The notes: generated by a model from the letters alone, not told the origin. A stretch of 64,000 bases of DNA from Bacteriovoracaceae bacterium (GCA_947441615.1 CANEUH010000021.1:1-64000), one strand, 5' to 3'; shown: positions 8,998-18,068, counted from the first letter of the stretch. Translations and numbers: made by a program.

Positions 8998-9893
8998 TGA
9001 CCGATTATATTGAAGTATCCTGGCTAAACAATGAACCTTCATTAAAAAGTGCTCTTCAACTTGCCTTTGGTGCTTCGGGGCAACTCATTAAAAAGTACTT
9101 TTCTTCTAAAGAGCAAGATCGATCGATCTTGGCAAAAACTGTATTAAAGCTACCTATAAATTTCGTTAATCACCTGAAAATTAATCCAATCTATGAGGGA
9201 CCTGAAGTTAAAATCATCTCTGAATCGGACGAGTTTATTGTTCTTCATAAGCCACCTACCGTTCATTGCCATCCCCATGGCTATGAAGATAGAGACACCT
9301 TATTGAACTTCCTCGTGACGCAAAAGAAGTGGGATTGCCTTGAGGTTAATCGTGATCAATACGATCGTGGTTTGTTGTATCGACTTGATTTTGAAACTTC
9401 TGGTGTCATTATTCTCGCAAAAAATGAAAAATTCTTTCAATTCATGAGAGAGAATTTTAATACCTCGATGAAAAGAAAATTTTATTGGGCGATTGTAGAG
9501 GGAGAGTTTAATCAAGAGGGAAGTTGGACCCATTATTTCAAACCTACCGGGCAAAAAGGAAGTAAGCAGAAGGTGATGAATGATCTTTCCGAGGGAGCAA
9601 CTGAAGGAAGATTGACGGTAAAAAAAGTTTATTCGAAGAATGGAAAAAGCTTATTGTTAGTAAATTTAAAAACAGGACTCAGACATCAAATAAGAGCACA
9701 GCTGTCTCATCTCGGATTTCCGATCTTAGGGGATGAACTTTATGGTGGTCATGCTTCAAGTCGAATCTTTCTTCACGCATTGAGGTATGAATTTACAGAA
9801 GTTGTTGAAGATCAAAATGCAGAATTATTTAACATCTTCTTTGACTTGGACGGTGCTCTGAAGGTGGGCCATGATATGCTCAGGAGTTTCTAG
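8997..9893 (+). CDS. RluA-family RNA pseudouridine synthase
   Basis: The enzyme isomerises uridine to pseudouridine in rRNA or tRNA. The catalytic motif is YRLDFETSGVIILAKN (Asp near residue 125), preceded by LHKPPTVHCHPHG and followed by LKTGLRHQIRAQLSHLGFPILGDELYGG, all typical of the RluA/RluD group. The N-terminal 60 residues may be a reduced S4-like RNA-binding region. The track start at 8994 is GTG. The adjacent ATG at 8997 overlaps the motB stop (TGATG), suggesting coupled translation with the stator operon. The target uridine cannot be assigned from sequence. Its 3' end overlaps a convergent gene. Confidence 0.88.
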   Translation: MTDYIEVSWLNNEPSLKSALQLAFGASGQLIKKYFSSKEQDRSILAKTVLKLPINFVNHLKINPIYEGPEVKIISESDEFIVLHKPPTVHCHPHGYEDRDTLLNFLVTQKKWDCLEVNRDQYDRGLLYRLDFETSGVIILAKNEKFFQFMRENFNTSMKRKFYWAIVEGEFNQEGSWTHYFKPTGQKGSKQKVMNDLSEGATEGRLTVKKVYSKNGKSLLLVNLKTGLRHQIRAQLSHLGFPILGDELYGGHASSRIFLHALRYEFTEVVEDQNAELFNIFFDLDGALKVGHDMLRSF

Positions 9894-10307
9894 AGTCGCA
9901 AGCTTTACGATGAATTTTCCCTCTGTCACAGCATTAATAATCATTTTTGGGTGACTCAATTTAAATCTTACAAAAAAAACTTTTTCGAGAATATCTTGAT
10001 GTGATTGTCTCGCGACATAGGCCATGTGATTGGCCAGCTGTCGGTACATGAGAGATTTTAGATTTGTTGCTGCTTTTGGAATAGCGATCTCATTAATTTC
10101 AACAGCAAGATTATTCCCTTCGCAGATCAAATTCCAATTTCCAGGAACTATTTTTTCAAGTTTTATGACAACTGCATTACAGCTCGTTGCCGTCAGTTTG
10201 GGATTATTAAAAATACCCCACTTCCTATCATTTGAGACTTGAAAGATGAAAAGCCCAAATAAAAGGAGCCCTATGGCAAGTATTGGTTTTTCCATGAGAT
10301 ATCGCAT
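9825..10307 (-). CDS. Hypothetical membrane-anchored protein
   Basis: The 160-residue protein has one N-terminal transmembrane segment (PILAIGLLLFGLFIFQV) without a lipobox, then a probable periplasmic domain of about 135 residues. Two Cys (SCNAVV and LICEGN) could form a disulfide. No family is recognised. It runs opposite to its neighbours, and its last 69 bases overlap the 3' end of the pseudouridine synthase gene. A start four codons later (the Met at MEKP) is an alternative, as neither has a convincing ribosome binding site. Confidence 0.6.
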   Translation of the reverse strand: MRYLMEKPILAIGLLLFGLFIFQVSNDRKWGIFNNPKLTATSCNAVVIKLEKIVPGNWNLICEGNNLAVEINEIAIPKAATNLKSLMYRQLANHMAYVARQSHQDILEKVFFVRFKLSHPKMIINAVTEGKFIVKLATLETPEHIMAHLQSTVQVKEDVK

Positions 10308-10392
10308 TTCATAATTATCTCTCTTCTCATTGAATTTTGCACTAAAGAGTTAATGGGGAATACCCGATAAGTCTGGTCAGGAAGAGGTAGAA

Positions 10393-11325
10393 ATGAAGAA
10401 AGCTCCAAGTTCAGAAATCTGGAAAAAGTTGATGCTCCTGGGACACAAGGAAGGGTCGATTAAGCTGACGGACCTGGCCCTCGAGATGGATCTTGCAGCT
10501 GAGGAAACCCTTGTTTTTATGAGGGAATTGTTTCCAGAAGGCACTGGGGTTGAGGTTTATCAAAAAAATAATGAGTGCTGGCTAGATTTTAAAAGTGACT
10601 CTATTCAATACATGCTTCCCTTAAGTCCAGCCGAGTGGATTCACCTTTACCACATTCTCAATTCTCATATAACAATTGAGTCACCGGTTAATTATTCCCT
10701 TCGAAAAAAAGTGACAGAGAATGGTCCTACTAAAGTTGTCATGGAGCTTCTGAGCCAGCTCGAGCAGTGGGATCAGGACCTCACTGAGTTACAGCAGAGT
10801 ATGGTTAACCATCTTGAAGAATCGATAGCCGAAAAACATCTGATCGAACTTAAAACGATTGATGATAAGTTTTACCACCTTTATCCTTGCCGAGTTTTGC
10901 ACTTAGAGGGGCATCTTTCACTGATTGCTGAAGACGCTGAGGATCACTGCTTAACAGTGGTACCTTTAAAAGATGTACACCATTTTGAAACTCTTCAAAA
11001 AAATATGAGAATCAAGGTGACGCCATTTGAAGTGGAAGAATTTATTACGGCCATTAGGTCAATGAGTGAGAAAGAAACGAGACTCATATTAAAAATTCAT
11101 GATCCCCAATCAATTAATCTTTTTCCTGATCATCACTTCCTCGGTAAACCTTGCATGGTGACTAATTCCAATGGGGACCTTATCTGGGCGGCCTATGTCG
11201 AGCCGTGTGAGTCTCTCTTTGAATGGATTATTACATTAGGCAAAAATGTTGAAATTCTGGACCCAATCAAATTTAAAGAGGAATTCCTCATGTATTGTGA
11301 GGAAAAACTGAGAAAAATAGCTTAA
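10393..11325 (+). CDS. WYL-domain-like regulatory protein
   Basis: The 310-residue protein has an N-terminal winged-helix-like region (residues 1-65, IKLTDLALEMDLAAEETLVFMRELFP). A central segment (residues 150-205; YHLYPCRVLHLEGHLSLIAED followed by VVPLKDVHHFETL) has the shape of a WYL domain, and a C-terminal WCX-like region follows (WAAYVEPCESLFEWIITLGKNVEIL). The domain order matches WYL transcription regulators, though the WYL triad is weakly conserved, so this is an inference. GAGG precedes the ATG. It heads a tightly spaced gene run (YciB-like, LOG, GNAT and so on) and could regulate it. Confidence 0.65.
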   Translation: MKKAPSSEIWKKLMLLGHKEGSIKLTDLALEMDLAAEETLVFMRELFPEGTGVEVYQKNNECWLDFKSDSIQYMLPLSPAEWIHLYHILNSHITIESPVNYSLRKKVTENGPTKVVMELLSQLEQWDQDLTELQQSMVNHLEESIAEKHLIELKTIDDKFYHLYPCRVLHLEGHLSLIAEDAEDHCLTVVPLKDVHHFETLQKNMRIKVTPFEVEEFITAIRSMSEKETRLILKIHDPQSINLFPDHHFLGKPCMVTNSNGDLIWAAYVEPCESLFEWIITLGKNVEILDPIKFKEEFLMYCEEKLRKIA

Positions 11326-11335
11326 GATTTTGGGC

Positions 11336-11896
11336 ATGAACCATGCCTCTAAACCTTACTTCCTTCTCTCGTTTCTACCAGCTCTGGCCTATTGGTACCT
11401 AGAAACTTACTACACCCTAGAAGTTGCTCTTATAGGTGGAGTTCTTCTTGGTGTTGTCGAGATGTCCATTGAGAAGAAGTTTTCTGGTCACGTTCACACT
11501 CTGTCAAAATTAAACCTGGCCCTCATCATTATTCTTGGTGGTATTTCACTTGTCGCCAAAGAAGGAATCTTTTTTAAGCTACAGCCGACTCTAACAGGTA
11601 TCGCAATTTCACTTTTTCTTGTTTTTAAAAAAATAAAAAATGAATCTCTTATGCTTGAGATGCTCAAAGATATGAAGCAGAAGCCTCCACTTCCGGAAGA
11701 CGTTTATAAGATCATGGAGTGGCATCTGTGTTTATTTTTGTTTTTATTTGCCTTTTTTATGGCGTGGATAGCAATTAAGGAATCAACCTCAGTGTGGCTC
11801 TTTTGGAAGACAGGTGGCTTCTATTTTGCTTTTGGTGGCTTCATGATTTTAGAAATCATTTACATTCAGTGGCTTATTCGGAGAAAAATGAGATGA
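11336..11896 (+). CDS. Intracellular septation protein A family (YciB/IspZ-like)
   Basis: The 186-residue inner-membrane protein has about five hydrophobic segments and the YciB pattern: FLPALAYW near the start, LALIIILGGISL in the middle, then VYKIMEWHLCLFLFLFAFFMAW and a last helix ending in charged residues (IRRKMR). In enterobacteria the family links cell-envelope synthesis and elongation with division. The track start (TTG at 11330) is two codons before this ATG, which is preferred. It ends in an ATGA overlap with the LOG gene. Confidence 0.8.
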   Translation: MNHASKPYFLLSFLPALAYWYLETYYTLEVALIGGVLLGVVEMSIEKKFSGHVHTLSKLNLALIIILGGISLVAKEGIFFKLQPTLTGIAISLFLVFKKIKNESLMLEMLKDMKQKPPLPEDVYKIMEWHLCLFLFLFAFFMAWIAIKESTSVWLFWKTGGFYFAFGGFMILEIIYIQWLIRRKMR

Positions 11897-12435
11897 AGAT
11901 ATGCATATTTTGTGGAGCAAACGCAAGTTTAGATCCACAAGTTAATCAGGAAGTAAAAGACCTCATGAAGCATTTTGCCACTGAAGGTACGGAGCTTATT
12001 TACGGTGGAGCAGGTATTGGCATCATGGGGGCCCTCGCGACAGAATTAATTGTACAGGGGGGAAAAGTCACTGGTGTGATTCCTCAGCAATTGATGAAAA
12101 AAGAAATTGCCCACGGAGGACTAACCAAACTTCATGTGGTGAAAGACATGCATGATAGAAAAAAAATGATGTATGACCTTTCAGATGCTTTCCTCATTTT
12201 TCCAGGAGGGATGGGAACGTTAGATGAATTATTTGAAATCCTTACTTGGAAACAACTCGGTATCCATCAAAAACCGATCGCTATTTTTAATATCAATCAC
12301 TATTACGACCATCTTCTTGGATTTTTAGATCATGCAGTAGAAAAGGGTTTGGTTAAACAACAGGATCGCTTGCTCTTGTTTGATTCAAATAATTGGGACA
12401 ACATTTGGAACTATTTTAAGGATTATGTGAAATGA
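11893..12435 (+). CDS. LOG family protein (TIGR00730-type nucleotide hydrolase)
   Basis: LOG-family proteins hydrolyse nucleoside 5'-monophosphates, releasing the base (cytokinin-activating phosphoribohydrolase in plants and some bacteria). The 180-residue protein shows ICIFCGANAS at the N terminus, YGGAGIGIMGALA, the invariant PGGMGTLDELFEILTWKQLG motif (catalytic Arg/Glu region, DRKKMMYDLSDAF just before) and the family length. The true start is the ATG at 11893 overlapping the previous stop in ATGA. The track start at 11794 lies inside the upstream gene. Older annotations of such genes as lysine decarboxylase are misleading. Confidence 0.88.
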   Translation: MKICIFCGANASLDPQVNQEVKDLMKHFATEGTELIYGGAGIGIMGALATELIVQGGKVTGVIPQQLMKKEIAHGGLTKLHVVKDMHDRKKMMYDLSDAFLIFPGGMGTLDELFEILTWKQLGIHQKPIAIFNINHYYDHLLGFLDHAVEKGLVKQQDRLLLFDSNNWDNIWNYFKDYVK

Positions 12436-12881
12436 AAGTAGAATTAATTCCCTATGACTTCAATCATCCTGAAGAGGCCCAAGAGCTTTTTAAGATCATC
12501 CAAAAGTATTACCAAAAATCTCCTTGGCCTCCCTCTGTTGAGAAAATTATGAACGGTGGAGTGAAGTATTACCGCGCATTTTTTGAGAATCAGCAATTCG
12601 GCATTTCGGGGATTGCCTTTAAAACGCCTTCTTTAGCAGAAACAGTTAAAACCACCGTTTTTAATGAGTTTCAGGGAAGAGGTTTAGGGAAGTACCTATC
12701 AAATGAAATTGAAGAAGAGTGTAAACGACTGGGAGTCAAAAAAGTCATGACTACCATCTATCACTTCAATCATGCAATGATCTCCATAAAACTAAAGCAA
12801 GGCTACACCATAGAGGGCTACCATCCAGATCATGAAGCACCTGGGTATCATGAGTATAGCTTGGGGAAAATATTGATATGA
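12432..12881 (+). CDS. GNAT-family N-acetyltransferase
   Basis: The 149-residue protein carries the acetyl-CoA-binding motif A of GNAT enzymes (VFNEFQGRGLGKYLSNEIEEE, with the Q-x-x-G-x-G/A core) and a motif B region (NHAMISIKLKQGYTIEGY). The substrate is unknown. The ATG overlaps the LOG stop and is preceded by AAGGAT. The stop overlaps the next start (ATGA), so it sits inside a translationally coupled operon. Confidence 0.85.
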   Translation: MKVELIPYDFNHPEEAQELFKIIQKYYQKSPWPPSVEKIMNGGVKYYRAFFENQQFGISGIAFKTPSLAETVKTTVFNEFQGRGLGKYLSNEIEEECKRLGVKKVMTTIYHFNHAMISIKLKQGYTIEGYHPDHEAPGYHEYSLGKILI

Positions 12882-13591
12882 ATTTATGGAATCTTTTTGG
12901 AAAAAATCCAAAAGAGTTATTTTTAGAATTTACGCCTCTAGGAAGTCACTGGAGAGTCGTGACTTGGAATTTTGATTTAGATTCTCCATTGGATAGACAG
13001 TGGACAGTCGAAGTGCAAGGCCCCCGGTCAAAGGTTATGACTTGGAGAAAATCGAAGAAAGAAGAACTCTTCTTTTTTGAAAATGAAAAACTGGTCACAA
13101 AGAAAAAAATTAATAAGCAGTCAGATGATTTAAAAAGTCTTATGAACCTTTCTCTTCATTCCACTATAAAGTATAGCTTAGAGAAGAATCGTGATTTCAT
13201 GCTTGCTCCTGTTAGTGGTGCAACAGCGATGGATTTTCAATCTGAAGCAAAGGCCCTTCAATGGATTCAGGCAAGTTTTGGGACATTAAAAATGGCCTTA
13301 GAGGGAATGTCGAAACAAAAAGATCTTATCCTCACCGGTGCTTTTTTTTCAGGGGTTGTTCCTGAAGGAAAGGAAGAAGTTTTAAGAGTGATTGCCTTTA
13401 ATCTAGATATTTTTTATTACCTACGAACAGACCAAAGTCTTCAGATTGTTGTTTTTAACGATAAGGATCAAGGGCATGGGAAGTCAAAGACTCCAACTTT
13501 TCAGCAAATAATCAAAGTTACAAAACCACAATTCTATGATGAAATAACTAAGTTGCTTTTAGATTTGGCAAATGTTGGAGAGATCATTTGA
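12878..13591 (+). CDS. Hypothetical protein in the LOG-GNAT operon
   Basis: The 237-residue soluble protein is not recognised. The N-terminal half looks beta-rich (FLEFTPLGSHWRVVTWNFDL). The C-terminal half alternates helices and strands. There is no signal peptide and no obvious catalytic motif. A Ser/Gly-containing APVSGATAMDFQSEA stretch lies near residue 112. It overlaps the GNAT stop by four bases and the CPBP protease start in TTGA, so coexpression is expected. Function is not inferred. Confidence 0.7.
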   Translation: MNLWNLFGKNPKELFLEFTPLGSHWRVVTWNFDLDSPLDRQWTVEVQGPRSKVMTWRKSKKEELFFFENEKLVTKKKINKQSDDLKSLMNLSLHSTIKYSLEKNRDFMLAPVSGATAMDFQSEAKALQWIQASFGTLKMALEGMSKQKDLILTGAFFSGVVPEGKEEVLRVIAFNLDIFYYLRTDQSLQIVVFNDKDQGHGKSKTPTFQQIIKVTKPQFYDEITKLLLDLANVGEII

Positions 13592-14190
13592 TAGGGTTTT
13601 TCTTTTTAGTCATCATTTACTTCTCATTCTCCTGGGGACTACCTTGGCACAAACTGCCATCGATGATTTCTTTTTCTTATGTATTTGATCTTCTTTTTGC
13701 CTTGGGTGTTTCGTTCTTTTTTAGATTGCCCTGGATGTTTAAATGGCAGGTGACGAAACAAGGCCTCAAGGCCATTGCAGAAGTTTTCTTGCTAGCAGTT
13801 TCTTCAATTGTTGCCATTTGGTATCTAGATATTGAGTCACCTTTTAGATTAGTTTCAGGTCTTGAGTGGCACTTACTAGTGTTTGCTCCGATTTTAGAAG
13901 AGTTGGTTTTCAGGCAAACTTTTCAACGATTCTTGGTAACTCAGGTCGGTGGAAAGTATGTAACAAGCATGTTGGTTGCTTCTATTTTTGCATTCTCTCA
14001 CCTTGTCGGTTTAAAAGTGTTGCCTGTCGATTATGTGCCTTTTATTGGCTTTCAAGTCTTTTACACCTTTATTTTGGGTCTCATTTGCGGTCAGGCAATG
14101 CTCAGATTTCATTCAGTCGTTGCCCCGATTGTCATTCACTTCATCTTCAATTTGACTTTTTATATCGCCCTGCAGCTGGAGATTATCTAA
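13588..14190 (+). CDS. CPBP family intramembrane metalloprotease
   Basis: The 200-residue polytopic protein has the three signature motifs of the CPBP (CAAX protease and bacteriocin-processing) family: EELVFRQTF with the Glu-Glu pair and Arg, FAFSHLVG with the first metal-binding His, and APIVIHFIFNLTF with the second His and Asn. These abi-type proteases cleave substrates within the membrane. The start is a TTG overlapping the upstream stop, preceded by GGAGAG at good spacing. Substrate is unknown. Confidence 0.85.
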   Translation: MIGFFFLVIIYFSFSWGLPWHKLPSMISFSYVFDLLFALGVSFFFRLPWMFKWQVTKQGLKAIAEVFLLAVSSIVAIWYLDIESPFRLVSGLEWHLLVFAPILEELVFRQTFQRFLVTQVGGKYVTSMLVASIFAFSHLVGLKVLPVDYVPFIGFQVFYTFILGLICGQAMLRFHSVVAPIVIHFIFNLTFYIALQLEII

Positions 14191-14282
14191 GTCCTGGCTT
14201 TACTTCAACTTCCTTGATTGCTATATTGCGCCATAATTTTACCCCCAGTCTTAGACTTTATAACTAATGTTTTGAGGGCCCT

Positions 14283-15701
14283 ATGGAAAACAACAATACG
14301 ACTTCTGTGAAAGTTGGAGAACTCGAATTTCCCCCACGTAAGGTTTGGATGAAAACCTACGGCTGTCAGATGAACTATCATGACAGTGAAAGAATCATGT
14401 CTCACCTGTCCGGTTTAAATTTCACAAAGACTGAAGAGCAATCTGAAGCGGATTTAGTGATCTTCAATACCTGTGCTGTAAGAGATCTTGCTAATCAAAA
14501 ATTCTATTCCCACTTAGGTGAAACGAAGAAACTAAAAACTAATCCTGATGTAGATCCTGAAACGGGACTTAAGAAAAATGTTATTGTCGCTGCTGGGGGA
14601 TGTATCGCTCAGACAGAAGGAAAAGATCTTATTTCAAAATATAAGCAACTTGATTTTGCCTTCGGGACAGATGTCGTCGATAACATTGGTGAAATGGTTT
14701 ATCGAGCTTATGCTGGAGAGAAAAAATTTGCAGTCACTTCTTGGGATCGTTCAGACAATTATTCTATAGAAACAAAGATTACTCATGGGTCTCCAATGGC
14801 CTTTGTAAATATTATTAAAGGTTGTGACAAATTTTGCTCATACTGTATTGTTCCCTTTACTCGCGGAAGAGAAAAAAGCCGCCGCCTCGATGAAGTGGTT
14901 AAAGATGTTAAGCGCCTGGTTGAATTCTCTGGTGTTCAAGAGGTGATGCTTTTAGGCCAAAATGTAAATTCCTATGGAAAAGATAATGGAGAATCGCTGG
15001 CCCAATTAATTATGGAGCTTGAAAAAATCGAAGGACTTCAAAGACTTCGCTACACCACCTCTCATCCCTATGACGTGACGGATGATTTAGTTGAAGCTCA
15101 TCGACATGCTAAAAAATTAGCTAATCATTTGCATCTTCCTGTTCAATCGGGATCGAACTCAGTCCTTCAAAGGATGCTTAGAGAGTATACGATTGAGCAT
15201 TATCTTGATCTCATCAAAAAGATGAGACAGGCAAATCCTGAGATGATTATTTCAACTGATATCATTGCTGGTTTTCCAAATGAAACCGAGGAAGAGCATC
15301 AGGCAACGATGAAGCTCTTAGATGATGCTCAGTTTGATTTTATCTACGCCTATGCTTTTTCTGCCCGAAAGGGAACGAAGGCATCTAGAATGAGCGATGT
15401 TTTAAACGATGATATTCGTGGAAGACGCCTAAGAGAAATTCAAGAAAAGCAGCTTAAGATTCAGGCCAATATACGCCAAGGCATGATTGGTAAAACTTAT
15501 CGCATTCTAGTTGAGGAAAAAGGACTCTCGAAAGGAGTCCTAAAGTGGACAGGGCGAACTTCATGTTATCGCCTCGTTCATTTTGAACCAGAGACTCCAG
15601 AGAGTGATTACCAGTGGCACTGGGTAGATGTTGAAATCACATCTGCTACGGCCTTATCAACTCAAGGAAAAATCATTAAGGATCTTGGGAAAGTATTGTG
15701 A
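14283..15701 (+). CDS. miaB: tRNA-2-methylthio-N6-dimethylallyladenosine synthase MiaB
   Basis: This radical-SAM methylthiotransferase modifies A37 of tRNAs reading UNN codons. The 472-residue protein has the N-terminal cluster-binding domain with its three Cys (KTYGCQMN, NTCAVRD, GGCIAQ), the radical-SAM CxxxCxxC motif (GCDKFCSYCIVPFTRGREKSR), the central LLGQNVNSYG and LHLPVQSGS motifs, and a C-terminal TRAM-like segment (residues 395-460). Full family length. Its stop overlaps the DUF454 start. miaA is not in the window. Confidence 0.96.
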   Translation: MENNNTTSVKVGELEFPPRKVWMKTYGCQMNYHDSERIMSHLSGLNFTKTEEQSEADLVIFNTCAVRDLANQKFYSHLGETKKLKTNPDVDPETGLKKNVIVAAGGCIAQTEGKDLISKYKQLDFAFGTDVVDNIGEMVYRAYAGEKKFAVTSWDRSDNYSIETKITHGSPMAFVNIIKGCDKFCSYCIVPFTRGREKSRRLDEVVKDVKRLVEFSGVQEVMLLGQNVNSYGKDNGESLAQLIMELEKIEGLQRLRYTTSHPYDVTDDLVEAHRHAKKLANHLHLPVQSGSNSVLQRMLREYTIEHYLDLIKKMRQANPEMIISTDIIAGFPNETEEEHQATMKLLDDAQFDFIYAYAFSARKGTKASRMSDVLNDDIRGRRLREIQEKQLKIQANIRQGMIGKTYRILVEEKGLSKGVLKWTGRTSCYRLVHFEPETPESDYQWHWVDVEITSATALSTQGKIIKDLGKVL

Positions 15702-16057
15702 AGCATGTTTGGTTTGTACTTGCATGGGTGAACTTTGGATTCGGGGTTATAGGGGCCTTCCTTCCCATTATCCCAACAACACCATTTTTAATTCTTTCTG
15801 CTTATCTATTTTCGAAGTCATCCCCTAGGTTTCATGCTTGGATTTTAAACCTTCCCATTGCTGGAGACGGCATCCGGGATTGGCAAAAAAATCGGGTGAT
15901 AAGAACAAGGGCAAAAGTTCTTTGCGTCACAATGATCTTATTTTCTGTCTCTATGATTCATCTGAATAAATCAATTCCAATGATGATCAAATATTCTGTG
16001 GTTGCGACCTTGATTGGAGTGGGGGGATTCGTGGTGACAAGGAAAGGTCATGCTTAG
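15698..16057 (+). CDS. DUF454/YbaN family inner-membrane protein
   Basis: The 119-residue protein has the YbaN pattern: an N-terminal helix pair with FGVIGAFLPIIPTTPFLILSAYLFSKSSPRFHAWILN, a soluble turn (GIRDWQKNRVIRTRAKV), and two more hydrophobic helices. The FLPxxPTTPFL motif is the hallmark of DUF454. The start is a GTG overlapping the miaB stop, with GGGAAAG upstream. The molecular function of the family is unsettled. Confidence 0.85.
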   Translation: MKHVWFVLAWVNFGFGVIGAFLPIIPTTPFLILSAYLFSKSSPRFHAWILNLPIAGDGIRDWQKNRVIRTRAKVLCVTMILFSVSMIHLNKSIPMMIKYSVVATLIGVGGFVVTRKGHA

Positions 16058-16066
16058 GAGCTTCCC

Positions 16067-17146
16067 ATGAGTCAATGGATACTCATTCTTTCTTTCATCA
16101 CATCAGGCTGCAGCATGATGAGTTACCTCACTGAACAAGGACTTGAGCAGGCAAAGCTTCAGTGGAATGGAAGAAACAACGAAGAATTTTTAGCTGATCC
16201 GAATGTCACTCCGGAAATGAAAAAGAAAGTTATTCTCGTCGAGGAATATAAAAAATTTTTCTTTCATTATTTTGAAAAAAAACCGACTGATATTTACACA
16301 AAGACGACAATGCTCTCAAGTAATGCAGTCACTTATTTAGTGATCGCAAGCCCTCACACTAAAATCGTGCCTCATGAGTTTAAGTTCCCGTTTATGGGAA
16401 GTTTTCCCTATATTGGTTTTTTTAGAAAAGAATCTGCTGAAGATTTTGCAAAAGACCTAAACGAGGATGATAACCTTGTGACCTACATTCGTCCTGTTTA
16501 TGCTTACTCCACTCTAGGGTACTTTGAAGACCGGATTCTCTCTTCCTTTTTTCATTATGATGATGTTGAGTTAGCTGAACTCGTTTTTCATGAACTCTTT
16601 CACACAATATTCTTCATAAAAGATGAAGTTGATTTAAATGAAAATCTCGCTAACTTGTTCGGGAAGGAGCTTCTTCGAGAGTACTTTAAAGGTAGAAATG
16701 AGCTTCTGTACTATTTATCGATAGAAAAGAAGAAAGATCTTTTATCTAAGCGGGTGGTTGAACTGATAGGGATCCTTCAGAGTGAATTTTTAAAACTTGG
16801 TGGGTTCATCACGGATGTTAAGGCAGATCAGTTAACAGAAAGATTTGTCAGGGAGGTTTTTCTTCCCGATATGAAATCTTACTGTCAAACACTGGAACTT
16901 CCTGAAAAAGATTGTGAAATAAAAGAAGATTGGAATCAAGCTGCTTTTGCAGCTTTTTTGACCTACGAGGAGGAGCAAGATTTTCTTCAAAAACTTCAAG
17001 CCCAATTAAACCTAGATCTTAAACAATTTCATCAGTGGCTCAATGCTGAGTACAGTCTTTTTAAAGAAAAGACAAAATTTGAATCATTTACTGAACACCT
17101 TAAATCCAAATTGAAGGTCCCCGATGCGCCAGCTTCTACTCATTGA
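16067..17146 (+). CDS. Putative lipoprotein zinc aminopeptidase (COG4324-like)
   Basis: The 359-residue protein starts with a lipoprotein signal (LILSFITSGCS). It carries a zinc-protease motif in VFHELFHTIFF near residue 182, with a downstream Glu in DLNENLANLFG. The layout fits the predicted aminopeptidase family COG4324 (PF10023), in which LAxLVFHELAHxxxx is typical. Lipidation at Cys-15 would place it in the outer or inner membrane facing the periplasm. GGAG precedes the ATG. The gshB gene starts 23 bases before its stop, in another frame. Confidence 0.78.
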   Translation: MSQWILILSFITSGCSMMSYLTEQGLEQAKLQWNGRNNEEFLADPNVTPEMKKKVILVEEYKKFFFHYFEKKPTDIYTKTTMLSSNAVTYLVIASPHTKIVPHEFKFPFMGSFPYIGFFRKESAEDFAKDLNEDDNLVTYIRPVYAYSTLGYFEDRILSSFFHYDDVELAELVFHELFHTIFFIKDEVDLNENLANLFGKELLREYFKGRNELLYYLSIEKKKDLLSKRVVELIGILQSEFLKLGGFITDVKADQLTERFVREVFLPDMKSYCQTLELPEKDCEIKEDWNQAAFAAFLTYEEEQDFLQKLQAQLNLDLKQFHQWLNAEYSLFKEKTKFESFTEHLKSKLKVPDAPASTH

Positions 17147-18068
17147 TCCGATTGAAAAATTAAATATCAAAAAAGACTCTTCACTTATGTTGGCACTTGC
17201 CATGCAAAAACGTGGAATTGAAACCTTTGTGTTTTTTGAAAGTGATTTTGCTGTTCACAATCTTGGTCAACAAAAACTAAAGGTTCATTCATTTAAGGGT
17301 TCTTTAAAACAAGATCAAATTTATCTTGAAAGTTTTACAACAACTGATGAAAAGTTGATTGAACTTAATTCAAGTGATGTCATTCACATGAGACTTGATC
17401 CACCGTTTGATTCACGCTATTTGCGGATTCTTTGGATGCTTGATCATTTAAACTCCACTGGAATTAAGGTCATGAATAGTCCTCGTGGAATTATGAATTT
17501 TAACGAAAAACTTTTTGCTTATAGAACTCCTGGCGCCACTCCTAGTTTTGTAGGTCAAAGCTTGAAGCTTGCTCAAGATTTTGTTCAATCTTTAAGTTTA
17601 CCTCCTATTGCTTTAATTCTTAAACCACTTGATCTTTATAGTGGGATTGGGGTGGAGAAGCTTAATCTTAGTCAGTGGGAAAAAAGGTTTGAAGAAAAGG
17701 TTAAGGAATTAGCAGGACCCGTGATTGTTCAACCCTTTATTGAAGCAGTTACTTTGGGTGAGATCCGTTCAATCTATTTTAAAGGTCAAGAGCTTGGAAC
17801 AATTTTAAAAAGGCCAAAAAGCGGGGAGTTTCTTTCTAATATCGCCCAAGGTGCAACTTTTCATGCCGAGGTATTGTCTTTAAAAACTCGCGGTCAATGT
17901 GAAATCATATCTAAAGAACTTGCTGACAATGGGGTTGATTGGATTGCCTTTGATATTCTTGGTGACTCTGTTCAGGAAGTGAATATAACTTGCCCAGGAC
18001 TTTTAGTTGAAGTGAGTTACGCCCACCAGAGAAATCTGGCGGACGTGATTGTTGAACTTATGATTTAA
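17124..18068 (+). CDS. gshB: Glutathione synthetase (prokaryotic GshB type)
   Basis: This ATP-grasp ligase joins gamma-glutamylcysteine and glycine. The 314-residue protein follows E. coli GshB closely in order: LLIDPIEKLNIKKDSSLML, MRLDPPFDSRYLRILWML, MNSPRGIMNFNEKLFAY, ILKPLDLYSGIGVEKL, PFIEAVTLGEIRSIY, SGEFLSNIAQGATFHA and DILGDSVQEVNITCPG. The length is typical. The second gene of the pathway (gshA) is not in the window. A glyoxalase II gene (52384) uses glutathione conjugates and fits a glutathione-based physiology. It overlaps the upstream peptidase gene by 23 bases. Confidence 0.9.
   Translation: MRQLLLIDPIEKLNIKKDSSLMLALAMQKRGIETFVFFESDFAVHNLGQQKLKVHSFKGSLKQDQIYLESFTTTDEKLIELNSSDVIHMRLDPPFDSRYLRILWMLDHLNSTGIKVMNSPRGIMNFNEKLFAYRTPGATPSFVGQSLKLAQDFVQSLSLPPIALILKPLDLYSGIGVEKLNLSQWEKRFEEKVKELAGPVIVQPFIEAVTLGEIRSIYFKGQELGTILKRPKSGEFLSNIAQGATFHAEVLSLKTRGQCEIISKELADNGVDWIAFDILGDSVQEVNITCPGLLVEVSYAHQRNLADVIVELMI

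Noticed and set aside
11794-11892. N-terminal extension of the LOG protein given by the ORF track
   Set aside because: It lies inside the upstream YciB-like gene; the ATG at 11893 in an ATGA overlap gives the canonical LOG start.
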